Positions 1 through 12,292 of a stretch of DNA of 57,802 nucleotides are shown here, in pieces. Positions within the stretch are counted from its first letter, which is position 1; each line of letters starts with the position of its first letter. Below the pieces are notes generated by a model. The model was not told the origin of the DNA. It ran no database searches and saw only the letters and a list, made by a program, of their open reading frames with translations. The DNA lies in NCBI GenBank assembly GCA_003427395.1, contig BFEA01000036.1, positions 1,020,755-1,078,556 of the forward strand. Reading direction: 5' to 3'. The DNA comes from Chara braunii (taxonomy: Eukaryota > Streptophyta > Charophyceae > Charales > Characeae). Position numbers and translations under genes: made by a program.

Positions 1-405
1 AGATGGAAAACTCTACAGACTGTCGGTTCACACCCCATCACAAGCCAGCAAAACACCCACGAAACAAAGAAAGGTCTGTCACAGCCAAAAAATACACTCC
101 GGACACGCCGCTGGCACTATAGGCACAGCATGGCCGCGTAGTGACGGCCCCGACCACTGCCGCTCGACCTGACCGGAGAAAACCGTAGCAGGAAGCTAGC
201 GAAGTCGTAGTATATATCGTCCAATAGAACTGCCCAGTAAACCGTTATGTTTATCTATATACACTTATTCAACAGCCTTTGTGTACGGAGGCCCTCGGCC
301 GGATATCCGTCGTTCGGGGTCCTGTCGGAGGTATGAACCTCAAGAGGCGGGGGTATGAACCCCCGCCACAAAGCATTTCCGCACCAAAAAAGAACTACAT
401 GTTTT
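1..405. other. 5' flank of the LINE, nothing recognised
   Basis: No coding region or known repeat is recognised here. It contains a short doubled phrase (tatgaacctc and tatgaacccc near 333-365) inside a G- and C-rich hairpin-like stretch. It ends where the LINE target-site duplication begins. Confidence 0.4.
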
Positions 406-422
406 AGGATTTCTGTTATATT
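406..422. repeat. Target-site duplication, left copy (LINE)
   Basis: The 17 bases aggatttctgttatatt occur here and again at 8047-8063. They bracket exactly the LINE-like coding sequence and its A-rich tail, as expected for target-primed reverse transcription. Confidence 0.9.
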
Positions 423-443
423 CGAACATTTGCGGCATAAACG

Positions 444-1938
444 TTGGGCTCACCAGCAAAGCGCCTCAAAGAACTTTGCCTCACTCCCCCCCCCCCCCAA
501 GGGGAGTCGGCGGTGAGCAAGGAGGGGAAGCAAATGGAGGACACAGGGGTCCTAATGGTGGAGGAGAAAGAAGTGGAGTTATGCGGGAAAACACGGCACA
601 TGGAGAAGCCTCGCCCTCCAGCTCAGGGATCGAGCACTGGCCAGCCGCAACTCACCTGGGCAGATAAGCTTAAAAATAAAAACCCACTCCATGGCCAGAC
701 CCTTACCATCCATCGGAGTCAGGGCAGCCCGCGAACAGGGAATCTCGAGATCCCCTTGGATGGGGTGTCACAAGCACGAGCCTTTTTCATAAAGAATTTT
801 TTTCTTCCCTCAGAAACTCGTGTGGTGACACACGGGGGTAAGCAGGCTATGGTAAAGGCATACCTCAAAAGCGGCATAGCCTGCCGAGACGAGGTTTACA
901 TAAAACACGCTAGCAACTGGGTGTTTCATGACGACGCCGCTTACAAATCGGTCAATGAGAAAGTTAAGTGGATCGCCCACCGAGGACGGATGGAAGCATC
1001 TGCGCTGTGAGCGGTCGGAGGTTCGTATTCACTCATGGACACCACAACGTAGACTGGGGCCGGAAGAGAGGAGAGCACAACTCATGCAAGATTTCTACTG
1101 GATGGAGTTTCGCCATATCCCAGTCGAAATTCAGGCTGCATTCGTATACGATTTCGGATTGTTGTACGACATTGTAACGTTCATAGACCCCCTCCCCTCC
1201 TACGTGGCCAAAAGGGATGATTACGTAATGCTGGCGCTAGACTTTCCCCAGGGCCACCCGTTCTCCCTCGATGACGTGATCCCGTATCAGGTTGGAGGAA
1301 GGGAGTACATGATCCACACAGCATACAAACTAAGGCCGTGGTGCCACAAATGTAGGGCATATGGACATTTGAGTACTGAGTATATCTGTCCGCTCCATCC
1401 GCAAAAAAGAACCCGGGAAACCGGAAGACTGCTGAGAGATCTGGTCAAGGTGACCCATTGGAGCACAGTGGATTCGGAAGACTGCCAGAAGGACGGCACC
1501 TCGATCGGATGGAAATGGGAAAAATCCAGAGAACCGGACTGGGGGACGCGCCCCCCAAACACATGGACCCCCCCTGCCCCAGTAGAGAAGCAAACACATG
1601 AGACACAGGCACGCCTTCAGCAGGGTGACCCAGAAACCTCAGGATGGAAAACAGTGGGCAGGAGAGCAGGAAAAGAGAAATGGGTCCAAAAACAGCAGGC
1701 AAAACCCGGCCCGGGGCAAAAAGAATTTCAAAATGATAACTCCATCGCCACCCCGGGTCCCGCTGCTAAGCTGTACATTCAAGAGGAAGGTACAGACGGT
1801 ACCAAGGAACCTCCCACGGACCCCCCCTCACAACAGATACAACAGAGGGGGGGAGGTGGCAGCACATGGATGGACGAGACATCAACACAAGTGGACAAGA
1901 CAGGTGGAGGTAAAGAGACAGCCGGAGGAATTGATTGA
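444..1938 (+). pseudogene. LINE ORF1, gag-like nucleic-acid-binding protein (frameshifted)
   Basis: ORF1 proteins bind the element RNA and form the retrotransposition particle. The first part (444-1010) has a proline-rich head, then QLTWADKL and a segment with FFIKNFFLP. The reading then moves into the frame of 928-1938 near position 1005, so one frameshift splits the gene. The second part carries FDFGLLYDIVTFIDPLP and a cysteine motif (CHKC, then GH, then a later C at about 1340-1390). This resembles a zinc knuckle, but H-to-C spacing is six residues rather than the usual four. The tail is proline-, threonine- and glutamine-rich. A start at 444 is the first ATG after the duplication. Confidence 0.8.
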
Positions 1939-3086
1939 GGTAGGAAGTATGGAGGTGGAGGTGGAGGTTTGAGAAGCTGGAACAATCAAGGAAGACAGCA
2001 GGAGAGATCAACTGTGACCCCTTCCAGGCAGTGTTTAACTTGGAACCAATGGAGGTGGACCCACTCCCGGCCAACGCCAACACGTCACCGGAAGTCTTGG
2101 TCCCGGAATGCGACCCGAAAAATGAGGAGGAGGGGGCACTGCCACCACATCTACCGATAGACCAGAAACTGGTCGCCATTGCAAACTGGCTGATGGGGTA
2201 GCCAAACTGTCCCAAACATGGTCCCCTCACTGATGACTTCTGGGACAAGACGTACATAGAATTATTTCCCATGTTAGATACGAGCGCCTCACTCAAAAAT
2301 GTATTAGAAAATGGACAACAACCGGGGGTGAAGTGGACAGATGCATGGCACAGACTGACCACATTAGTTTTTGCTCGTTTTCAACCACCACACGTAGCAC
2401 CCACAAATACTGCGGAGTGGCATAGGACAGATCCGACGGACACGACAAACACTGAACGGACCCAGACGTCTCTAGACCCCCCAGTTCTGCAACAACCAAC
2501 CTCGCCGTCGGGCCCGGAGCCCCCGGACCGTCCGGACCCAAATGAGGATGCACCTTTGGACCTGCTACGAAAAAGAAAACTCAGACATTTGATTGAGCTG
2601 GGCTGTGACTCCGGCTCCTTGTCGCAAGAGGCTATACTGCTTATCCCGGTTCGAAAGAAAAACGAAAAATGGGAGTTAGGACTGTCTCCGGTGGGGAAAG
2701 GCAGGCAGGGGAACAGCACATATAAGGTGGCGGTCGACATTCTGCAGATGCATCTACAAGAACATATTTCAGAAAGTTTATCACCAAGGGCACAGGCAAT
2801 AGCCTCGATCACAACAGACCCCACAAAATAGCACAACGAGACGTATTCATACGCTATGATCCGACCAAGGAGGCAGGTCTGAGATGGCACACTCATGCCC
2901 AACTTCTGAATCTGCAAACAACCAAAGTCAGACAAAGTGATACTTGGACTCAACACGATAGTCGGAAATGTTTATGTGTCCTCCTCAGATCCGGCCCCTT
3001 GGCGGGAACTGCACACTGAGACTGGGATCTGCTACCGTGGGTCCACCGTTAAGTGACAATTACACGTCGTATAACAGGAAGAGCAT

Positions 3087-3998
3087 ATGAACAATTCTAG
3101 CAAGATGGACCCGGTCAGAGCGGTATACGGAAAGGACCGCATCTGGAACCAATGTAGGAGAGCAGCAGATCCGGATTTGAGGTCTCTAAATGTGAATGGT
3201 TTGGCCTCATGCAAGCCTGAAAAACAAAACGCAATATGGGACCTAATGAGGGGGGTGGGAGGCAGAAACTGGCCAGACATTGTATGTGTTCAGGAAACAC
3301 ACTTGATAGACACTCCAAAACACAACCGTACCCACAAAATGATCTGGCCATATAAGGCCTTCAGAGCCCATGCCCCAAAAGCGGCTACCGCAGGCAGCGG
3401 AGGGGTAGCCATCTGGATTCCTCCCGAATCCAGGGCGGACCCGGTGCACTGGGTGGTAGATCAGGAAGGGGGCCGATGGGTGTCCATCCTGTTCACACTG
3501 GAAATCGAAATCGTATGCATACTTTGTGTTTACGCCCCCAATATCGTAAGCGAGAGGAGAACCTTTTTTGAGAACCTCAAGACCCAAATCCCGGATAGGG
3601 TTCTGGTCATTATAGCACGGGACTGCAACGCAGCCCCAGATTGTTTGATGGACAGATAGCGAACGCCATCCCCAGCCCCGGCGTAAGTGGAAGAGGATGA
3701 GCGGATAATCCACGAGCTATGTTTGTCGCTAAAAGTGTTTGATTGCTTCCGAAGACTAAACCCGAATACTAGGTTCTATTCGTGCCTACGGAAGACTGAT
3801 ATTGAGAGTCAGTCGAGATCTCGGATAGACTTAATTCTAATCTCAGAAGACATGGCAGGATCGCTGCTCCTAGCAACAATTTTACCTGCCATCCCGTACC
3901 CGGGCCTAGACCACAAAATGTGCACACTGTCATCTTATCGTTCTGACAGAAACCCGACCGTGGACCTGGCTTCTACAAACTCAATACCTCTATTTTAA
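3087..3998 (+). pseudogene. LINE ORF2 part 1: apurinic-type endonuclease domain
   Basis: This domain nicks target DNA to prime reverse transcription. Visible signatures in order are SLNVNGL (about 3185), CVQETHL (about 3283), GGVAIWI (about 3400), CVYAPN (about 3525), a weakened GDFN-type motif reading RDCN (about 3620), a stop at about 3657, then after a frame change RIDLILIS (about 3823) and GLDHKM (about 3903), where SDH would be typical. The stop, the frame change and the altered GDFN and SDH motifs suggest it is inactive. Confidence 0.85.
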
Positions 3999-4369
3999 AA
4001 CAAAATACCTTCCAGAATTACATTAAGGACTGTTGGACATTCTCACACTCACAACGGCAGCATATTCAACAAGACATAGACTGGTTTAACAATGGACTGT
4101 TCTATCTGGGCAAAAAATGTCAAGAACATTCCAAACTTCTGGCCGCGAGAAATCATCAGCAGGGAATGGAAATTCACCAACAATTGCAACAACTGGGGCA
4201 CCGAGAGCAACCAAACAGTTCACACAATGCTCAACACGCACCACACACACAGCCAGAAGATTGTTCAGAAATTCAAACGCTACAACAGCGGCTCCAGACC
4301 TTTGCCACACAATGGTGGGAATGAACACGGATAAGAGAAAGACTGACAAAGCTACAAACGGAAGGTACA

Positions 4370-5764
4370 ATGGAAAAAACATTCTTCAGTATGGCTCGAG
4401 CACGTTCACACAGAACAACCATAGAAGCGCTATACGACCCGCAGACAGGACACCAAGACATTGCCACCTCCTCCCCCCACTGCCTACAGATAGCCAGGTC
4501 CTTCAAGGACCTGTTCACCTCAAGATGTGCTCAGCGGGAGAGGAACGTCAGGGAGAAGGAAATTGGAGACTTCTTGAAACCGCTGGAAAAGACCCTAACG
4601 GACCAACAACAAACGGATTTGGATCGTCCCCTGTCCAAGGAGAAAATTTGGACGGCGATGGATGAAGAGAAGACCCCGGGCATAGATGGATTTCCCAAGG
4701 AATTATGGGAGACCTTCTGGACTCAAATGACCCCGGACCTCATGGATTTTTATCCCCATGTGTGGGACACTGGACAGATGGGGGGAGTTGGTGGGGCAAG
4801 GAATCCTTACTTTGTTACACAAAGTTCTGGTGAACCGTCTAATCCCGGTCCTGGAAGACATTATTCATCCAACGCAGACTGTCTTTGCTAAAGGACGCAG
4901 GATTCAGGATAATATCCTCCTGGTTAATGAAGTTTTTAAACTAACAAGGCAAGACAAGCAGAATGCGGCTGTTGTCTTCATTGATTTTGAAAAAGCGTAT
5001 GACCACATAAATTGGCTATTTTTAGACAAATGTATGGAAAAAATGAACATCGTACCAGCATTCCGGCGATGGACCGAAATACTACATCACAACGTCACTA
5101 CGTGTGTCCAAGTCAATGTTAGGATAGCGCCGGCTTTTCCGCTGCAACGATCACTTCGCCAAGGGGATCCTTTGGCACCCTTCCTCTTCATCATCGTGAT
5201 GGAAGCGCTGGCAGCAAACCTACGGGCCAATAAAGATCTGAGGAGACTGCGGATATCCGATATTCCGGAGGACACGATCCAGGTTTGCTCGATGTCTGCG
5301 GACGACTTGACTCTTATGATAGATGCCACTGCAGCAAACACGAAAGAGATTAGGAGATTATTCGACCAATATAAATCAATCTCAGACATGACTGTCAACT
5401 GGGGAAACAAGACCTTGGGGTGGTGGATCCACCATCAAGGGGTGCGCCCAACGGAGCTACCACGGGTGAAATGGCTCCCCGACACAACCCTGTTAGAGTG
5501 CTTGGAATTAGGTTGACGGCATTGGGCAAACCCGCATCCATCCTAAAGCTTGCTCTCGAAAATTTAGCTAATTGGAAAGACCGGCACACCTCCCTTATCG
5601 ACAGAGCACTCGCGATCAACAGTGTAATACTTGCGGCCTTGTGGTATAAATCTGCAATTTGGACCCTCAGCAAGGAGGTCGTCCGGTCGCTTAAAAGGCA
5701 ACTAGTGGCCCTACTATGGAGAGGTAATGGTGAACTCTCGAACATCAGCAGCAGAGTAGTCTAG
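4370..5764 (+). pseudogene. LINE ORF2 part 2: reverse transcriptase domain
   Basis: This is the polymerase domain. EKTPGIDGFPKELW (about 4670) is the usual entry motif. A frame change near 4790 leads into QTVFAKGRRIQDNILL (about 4880), VFIDFEKAYD (about 4974), LRQGDPLAPFLFIIVMEAL (about 5153) and MSADDLTL (about 5291). The catalytic box normally reads YADD; here the tyrosine is serine. A further frame change near 5500 leads to LGIRL and the thumb-like NSVILAALWYKSAIWTLS (about 5620). At least three disruptions are present. Confidence 0.88.
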
Positions 5765-5770
5765 CCATCA

Positions 5771-7559
5771 GTGATCCAACCCAAGGCCAAAGGGGTGCTG
5801 GGGATCCTGGACCCGGACACCCTAATCGCAGCATTAACTGTCCAATGGGTCAGGGGATTGCTGTTCACTGAGCACCTCCCATGGCATGCCCTGGCGCTGG
5901 AACAGATAGCCAGACTCACCCCACAGACACCGCAAGGACTTAGCCCATTGACCTGGTTAGAAGACCGCTTCTAGACTGTACCAAGGCGTCCCCGTATAGA
6001 GCGAGACTCACCCCGAGATGCAGCCCTTTAGGACCTGGTCAGAGACGACCTCTAGACCCGAGTCATTAAGGCCTGCCGCCAACTTCCTTTGCCTGACCAA
6101 CCTCCACCAACCAGGTGGGAGGAGGTGATGCACCAGCTTCTTTTTGGGAACAGGAAGATAACAGACCGGTACCGCAGGGTGTATCACAGCTCAAACAACC
6201 CGTGGAACAGTTGGGTCATAATTCGAATAAAAGACATATGGGACAAGGAAGTGGGCGACTGGAAATCGGGGCCACAACTGAGAACCATACTAAAACACAG
6301 CCACAAGATTGAGGAGAATGTTGATCTGTTGACCGCAGCAGTCCCCCTTGACTGGGTGCGCATTTTGCGCAGAGGACCACGGCTGAGGGAAGGAGATTGG
6401 GTTGCGGCCCCGGGGGACCCGGAAAGCGGTGGCAATGTGGTGGAGGTAAGATCAGACGAAACTCTGATAAACCTCTTCCACGTTGGCAAGGAAAATATAC
6501 TCACCCCTTACCGCCCAGATGTGCACAGGATACGTGTATTGCGAATAAAGATGTTTGCATCACATATCAGCCAAGCGCTCCTCTGATGGACCCTGACGAG
6601 CCAGTGGGTCCCCGAGCGAAAACCCAAGACAAGGACGAATATAAAACTGCACAGTCTATCAGTGAAGGCCACATATCGTCTCCTTCAAACAAAAGTGAAC
6701 ATAAAGAAATAGTGAAGGTCCGATGGCAGTCACACCTGAAGATAGGGAAGGAGGCAATCCGCTCGATTCGATGTTTCTCTGCCACAAGGTCCAAACCTGC
6801 GAAGATGGCCTCTCTTCAATGGCAGATAGAACACCGCTGCCTGCCCACCCATGACTGGTTGATAGATAGCACATACCTGGAGCAAAAGGGGCAGGCATTA
6901 CCGTGGTGCAAGTCATGCCACACCACTTTTCCCCCCCGCAGAATTCCGGAAACCACAGAGCACATTCATGCAGTGCCCAGGGGCAGTGCTCACATGGCGA
7001 TGGTGGGATAGGACCTGGACTCGGTTGGGCACTGACTCCCACTGGCCATGGGATTGGCAGGCCATCTTTTGGGAGGCATGGTCCTCCCCCACCGACAACA
7101 CCTTCGAAAACAACATGTTCAAGTTAGGAAGACGAGCGGTCATGTGGACCCTCTGGAGAAAACGTTGTATACACATTATGGAGGGAGTCCGCATAACTGG
7201 GGAAAGTCAACAGACATGATAAGGCAATACATTCAACAAGAAATCATGGTACACTGGCGAAGAACGAAAACCCAGCTCGACCTATACCACTCAGTAAAGG
7301 ACATTACACAAGCAATTCACCAATTCTCTGGGGACTGGTTGGGCAGTGAGAATGGGGGCTGGATCGCATCTGTTAAATAAGGGTAAGCCCTCCCAGGAGG
7401 ACAACCAGGTGGAATTCAGGAGGGACTACCGCATCTGTTTCAGAGACTGGACTACTGTGGGTCAGGAGATCCCGCTGCGACCTGCCACAGAATTCCCCGA
7501 CCCTTTCCCACCCCACCAGCTGGCGATGGTGGACATGCAATGGTACAGAGCAGACTGAA
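5771..7559 (+). pseudogene. LINE ORF2 part 3: C-terminal region with zinc-binding motif
   Basis: This continues ORF2 in several frames (5771-5974, 6089-6586, 6397-7219, 7048-7558). The stretch WQIEHRCLPTHDWL (about 6820), then WCKSCH and TTEHIH (about 6905-6970), resembles the zinc-binding domain that follows plant LINE reverse transcriptases. WTLWRKRC at about 7145 is also typical of that end. No RNase H signature was found. Frame changes occur about every 400 bases. Confidence 0.7.
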
Positions 7560-7679
7560 TGGGCGACACAGGGCGGACATGGAGAAGACGGGTACCTAGA
7601 GGACGGGCATCCTGAGGAACAGGAAGTGGCTGCTAAAGGAAACACGAAGGATCTGGCGGTCCGGTGCAGACTGAAGAGG

Positions 7680-7742
7680 TGGCCCTTAACTGGTCCAACA
7701 CAATTAGTCTTAACTGGTCCAACACAATTAGTCTTAATTCTT
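7680..7742 (+). repeat. 26-bp tandem duplication in the LINE 3' region
   Basis: The phrase cttaactggtccaacacaat is repeated in tandem within the untranslated 3' part of the LINE. A second pair (ggcaatcaatgctggc and ggcaatcaatgctgcc, near 7820 and 7890) lies further on. Confidence 0.8.
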
Positions 7743-8046
7743 TATTTTCCACGGAGTTAGCCTCAGGCCCAGTTCTCAGCATAGGAAGCCCACCTGTACA
7801 GTCAATCCCCGGTGTTCCAGGCAATCAATGCTGGCAGGATTGCGCAGAAAAGTTCAGATTTCAGATGAGCAGTCAACCCCCTCGTCGGAGGGCAATCAAT
7901 GCTGCCAGCCAACAACAATCTGCATGTTCTGATGACCTTCATAATGTTCAGGGACGCTGGACCCGATTTCCAGCGGTGTCTGCTCTTACCAGCACCCCTA
8001 GTACCACCTCGGATGTTTTTATAAAAAAAGAAAAAAAGAAAAAATA

Positions 8047-8063
8047 AGGATTTCTGTTATATT
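8047..8063. repeat. Target-site duplication, right copy (LINE)
   Basis: Identical to 406-422 and directly after the A-rich tail. It marks the 3' end of the LINE. Confidence 0.9.
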
Positions 8064-8596
8064 TTGGTAATGTATGATTTAGGTGCATGCGTGGAAATGC
8101 ATGTATATTACAATTCACGTTTTGCATATAAACTGAAAGAAACGAAAGCCACACATACATGCCACCAGCCCGGGGGTATATAATATTTCAAAATGAAATG
8201 GGTTAGGAATCAGGATGTAACTGCTCATCCAAATTATGGTAGTTTTTTTTTTTTTTCATATCGTACGTAAGACTGACATAAATTATAGTAGTAATGCATT
8301 TTATTCCAATTTATTGTCATTTTTTATGCCCATCTTCGGCCCGAATAGGTGGTCTTCGGTGGCTATCTTTTCTCAGTAACACTAACATTTTTCATGACAT
8401 ATATATTATATATATGTATACACACACACACACACACACACATCACCACCTTGTACCAGCAGTTGAACAACGATTTTTCCCTTTCATCTTTGTCACTTTT
8501 ACTTTATTATATTTTGTAATCTTATTGACATGATTCCTTCACCACATTTTTCACCAAACGTTAGTTCATCAACGTGCAAGCCTGTCGAAGAGAGCT

Positions 8597-8633
<37 letters not shown>

Positions 8634-9190
8634 AACACAGAGTTCAAAGGAGTGGCAGGATCTCAGAGATGGTGAAGTTGCAAAGGAGGAGAAATCGAAG
8701 GAAATGAGGGACAGGAGTTGTATATGGGGAAGCGCTTGCCGGAGCGGAGCCCCTAAGATATAAGAAGCTGGCAAACACAGTGTGAGGCAGCGGCAGGGAC
8801 TTCAAACTAGTTTGAAAGTTTGAACAGTGAGGCAAACCGGGTAAGACAGCATGCACGCCCAGGCCTCAACAACAAGGTCCAGATTTATGCCCGAAAGGGC
8901 ATTTCGGTCTACCCACATCTTTTAGAGGCATTTTGGCAAGTACCTCAAGTTGTTTGGGTATTTGGAAAATTATCCCCCAGAAGCACATTAACACTCCGGC
9001 TGCGCTCAAGGCCGCAGACAACCCGACGACTCCTCCCTCTCCTCTATGCAGATAAGCTGGAGCCAGAAGACGGGCGAGCTGAGGGATCCACATTTGTGGA
9101 TCCGTGCACTGCCCTCTACTGATACCTGATACTGTGAGGATGACGTCAGACAGGGGGACATGCCTCAGATAAGACAAAAACTGGCAACGT
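8064..9190. other. Non-coding stretch with two CA microsatellites
   Basis: No gene is recognised. CA runs lie at 8419-8442 and 8602-8629, and a T run lies near 8243. The rest is unremarkable unique sequence. Confidence 0.6.
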
Positions 9191-9207
9191 GTCATCCATC
9201 CCATGTC

Positions 9208-9545
9208 TCGCCAAAGGATTCCGTCTCATTTTGCAGCCTCCAACCAAAATATGTGCGGACGAAATGGACACGTCACTCCGGCACTCTCCACGTGCACGTC
9301 CTTCCACCGGACAATTCAGAGCGAGTCCCTAATCTGCGTGATCATGGTGCAGTATAAATCAGTGTGTCCCTCCACTACTCTCCAAATGCACAAAATACAA
9401 AAAAATATGGTGACGCATGTTCGCACGCTCCAGCAAAAGATTCAGGGCCATTTTCCACATTTGGATATAGTGGAGCGACTCGCCAATCTGCGCGGTCACA
9501 ATGCAGGATAAATCAACCCATCGCTCCACTACTCTACACCGCTTC
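9208..9545 (+). repeat. Diverged tandem repeat, unit about 165 bp
   Basis: Two diverged copies are recognised from shared phrases: aatctgcgtgatcatggtgcag and aatctgcgcggtcacaatgc, each followed by ataaatca and ctccactactc. No reading frame is conserved between copies. Confidence 0.65.
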
Positions 9546-9611
9546 GGGACTCTCCACGTGCAGAAAATACGAGAACTGGTACACACTTAACAACAGGGGA
9601 AAAAAGACGGG

Positions 9612-10012
9612 ACACGACGTCTCAAAGAGAAACCACACCCCACACAGGCCCCCTAGGGCCCAACAGGGAAAAGGCCCTTCCGGGAGCATCCCGCAATACC
9701 AACCCTGATCTATCACTGAGACCCCCAGGCGCACTCCAACACCAGTGCCCGACACGACGGCTTAAAGAAAACCACACGCCACTCAGCCCCCCCAGAGCCC
9801 AACAGGGAAAAGGCTCTTTCGGGAGAGTCGCGCAATATCAACCCTGATATGTGGAGACCTCCAGTCACACTCCAACATCAGTGCGCGACACGACGGCTCA
9901 AAGAAAACCACACCCCACTCAGCCCCGACAGGTCCAAAAGGGAAAAGGGTCTTGCGGGAGCATCACCCATGTCAACCCTGATATGTGGAGACACGCAGGC
10001 ACACTCCAACAC
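9612..10012 (+). repeat. Tandem minisatellite, unit about 138 bp, three copies
   Basis: Three copies begin with cacgacg followed by ctcaaag or cttaaag at about 9612, 9749 and 9888. Each continues with aaaaccacacccc, acagggaaaagg, a gggag block and caaccctgat, and ends in ccaacaccagtg. Frames opened by this array are shadows of the repeat. Confidence 0.8.
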
Positions 10013-10039
10013 CAGTGCGCTTGCAAGCCGTTATTCTCC

Positions 10040-11735
10040 AACGGTGTCTACATGCACGTCAACGGTCTCCAAAAGCCAAATGCATCCAACATCTGTCCGA
10101 GGCGGTCAAATGCGTCCCACAAGTTTCCAGGGTCAGCCTACCAGAGGCAAAATGGTTGGCGGCACCACGAGCGAAGAGAAGGCCCACACTGGTTCATATT
10201 TGCTGGCACGCAGGATGTTTACAGGCTTGCCGAGGGAAGCATAAGAACGACTGGCGGTTTAAACCACCAGTACATCTTTTTCCCCACTCAGAAATTAAAG
10301 CCACCCTGGTATGTTTGGAAGACACACATGGGAAGGGGCCGGCATATATAAATTTCATAGGCGGCCCGGTTTTCCTTCCGAGCCCCACCAAAACTGCCCG
10401 TGTCCGTAATGTGGGAAAATTACTGGTGGTCGAAAAGCTAGGACGGAGGGCATACGAGGTTACGTGTTGGATCTCACCGTTTCTCACCCTTTTCACTTCC
10501 TGGTTCAGCATCGTCTCCCCTACGAAAAAGGCTCAGCGAAGTAGGTCACTTCAGGAGGGTTTCGTCCTTGCTTTTCCACGCACAACGCACTACCACAACG
10601 CAGCACTTCGTGTGTCCTCTGCAAATGCCCAATATAATATACTTCACATCACTGCCTTACCCTGCCTGGATCCTTCTTCCCATCTCCCACATCCACCCAC
10701 ACATGGGCTTCAGTAGAGCGTACCTCATATCCACCCACCCTCCCCATCAAGCCAAGTTGCCCTGGCAGACGTCACCACAAAAACCATGCCCCCATAAAAC
10801 ATCCATAATCTACTACTGACTTACTTGACCTTTTACAAAAGGCTCTATACAGAGAAAGTGCCTTCCATCCTACACCCTTCCACGTTCCAAAACATCTGCT
10901 CCTCCTCCGCATTCAAAAGCATCTACTCCCCGTGCGCAAATCCACGTACACATTCGTTAACCCCTGCTTACTCAAACCGGTCCACATACGAGAAGACTCC
11001 AGGTAGTCTCAGAATCCTTCCCCCGCATCTCTATTCGATAAAGAGCTTCGGGGAGATTAAAAAAAAAAAAACGATAGAACTCGGAACTCCCCTCTTCACC
11101 CAAATAGAACGCTTAGTAGTTATTGTAATGTCTGGACAGAAAGTCCAACCAAATACAGCTATAGTGACCTTGCACTATATTCCTGTGAGGGCTGTGTTAT
11201 GAGAATTCTGCGCCCAACGGAATGCATACGTAGCTATGAAAACTGCCATCCCCAAACAACTTCCAGGACACACGGCCACTGTGAGATTAGTGCCCAAGTA
11301 GCATTTCATGAGAATGTGCCGAAGCCGAAACTTGCAGCATTAAACCTCCAAGTACGTTTGACTCTTGGCAAAACAGGGAGACTCCAGTGGGTCAGAGGCA
11401 CAGCCCCCATTTTTTTAAGAGTTCATTTTCCCAGCTGTCAAAGGCACTAGTGGTTTAAGCGTTCGTTCACTACTTCGCAAAATTGCCATGAACCTGTTAA
11501 TTAAAAAAAAAAAAAAAAGCGAAGTATTAACCTCAGCTCAGCTTTACAAAAGGCACGCAGTCCAATGGAACAGATTTCAAATACAAAATCATCAACAAGC
11601 TCCGCAGCAAATAACCGAGAGACGGTGGTTTTTGCACAAACCCATCCCAATCAACCCCCCCCCCCCCCCAACTGAAAAGCACCAATTGATTCCTCTCCAA
11701 GTCTTCCCATCGACCCCCCTCCAGCACTCAAAAGT
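10040..11735. other. No gene recognised downstream of the kinase
   Basis: Several open frames exist, the longest 243 codons at 9985-10716, but none shows a recognisable domain. The longest overlaps the minisatellite. A short stretch near 11095 (cttcacccaaatagaac) matches the edge of the TA-flanked miniature element family and may be a remnant. A-runs lie at 11060-11071 and 11503-11518, and a C-run near 11658. Confidence 0.45.
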
Positions 11736-11751
11736 TGATATCCACCCTGTC

Positions 11752-11826
11752 TGCATCGAGCTCGGCAAATGCATCGAGCTCCGCAAATGCATCGATGCTC
11801 GGCAAATGCATCGAGCTCCGCAAAGA
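11752..11826 (+). repeat. About 19-bp tandem repeat, four copies
   Basis: The phrase tgcatcgagctccgcaaa recurs about four times, with one copy altered to gatgctcggcaaa. Confidence 0.85.
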
Positions 11827-12292
11827 ATGTGCTTTACCTCGTATTAAAATTCATTCACAGATCGGCAGAGAATGAAGACCGAGACCAATTTCAAGTGCAC
11901 AAACAGAGTAGACAGATCAAACTCAGACAAGATGAGCAGCTGGCATCACGTTTCTTAAACGGCAGGACGTTTGGCAGAACAGACAGGAGAGCAGGGTCAA
12001 GAAGGATTTGATGCCTTTCTGTGCACTCGCAGGACAAGGATAAGAGAGAATGGTCACAAAAAGAGCTGTGCTGCACAAAATGAGAAATCCAGGTAATCTT
12101 TTAATTGATATGATATACTTTAAATGAAATTCCCACTTGTTCCTCGTTGAAAGAACAGCTCTGCAGCAGACAGCTGTACACAACATGGGAGGGACTTGAA
12201 AAAAAAAAAAAAGAAAAAAAAAAGGATCTCCAGTGATTCTCCACAAATCCGTTTCTCCTCTTAACACATAAAACGAGCATATTTCTGTAAAA

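Larger units (their letters stand above)
423..8046 (+). mobile_element. Full-length non-LTR retrotransposon (plant L1-like LINE), decayed
   Basis: A 7.6-kb element lies between two copies of a 17-bp target-site duplication and ends in an A-rich tail (about 8020-8046). It reads ORF1 (gag-like, zinc knuckle), then ORF2 with apurinic-type endonuclease, reverse transcriptase and a C-terminal zinc-binding region. No RNase H motif was seen. Domain order and ORF1 type fit plant L1-clade LINEs. Both ORFs are broken by frameshifts and stops, so the copy is probably immobile. The intact duplication and full length show that it inserted complete and is not very old. The clade is inferred from motifs only. 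Confidence 0.92.

Noticed and set aside
9985-10716. 243-codon open frame
   Set aside because: It starts in a minisatellite, has no recognisable domain and competes with similar frames. Treated as chance.
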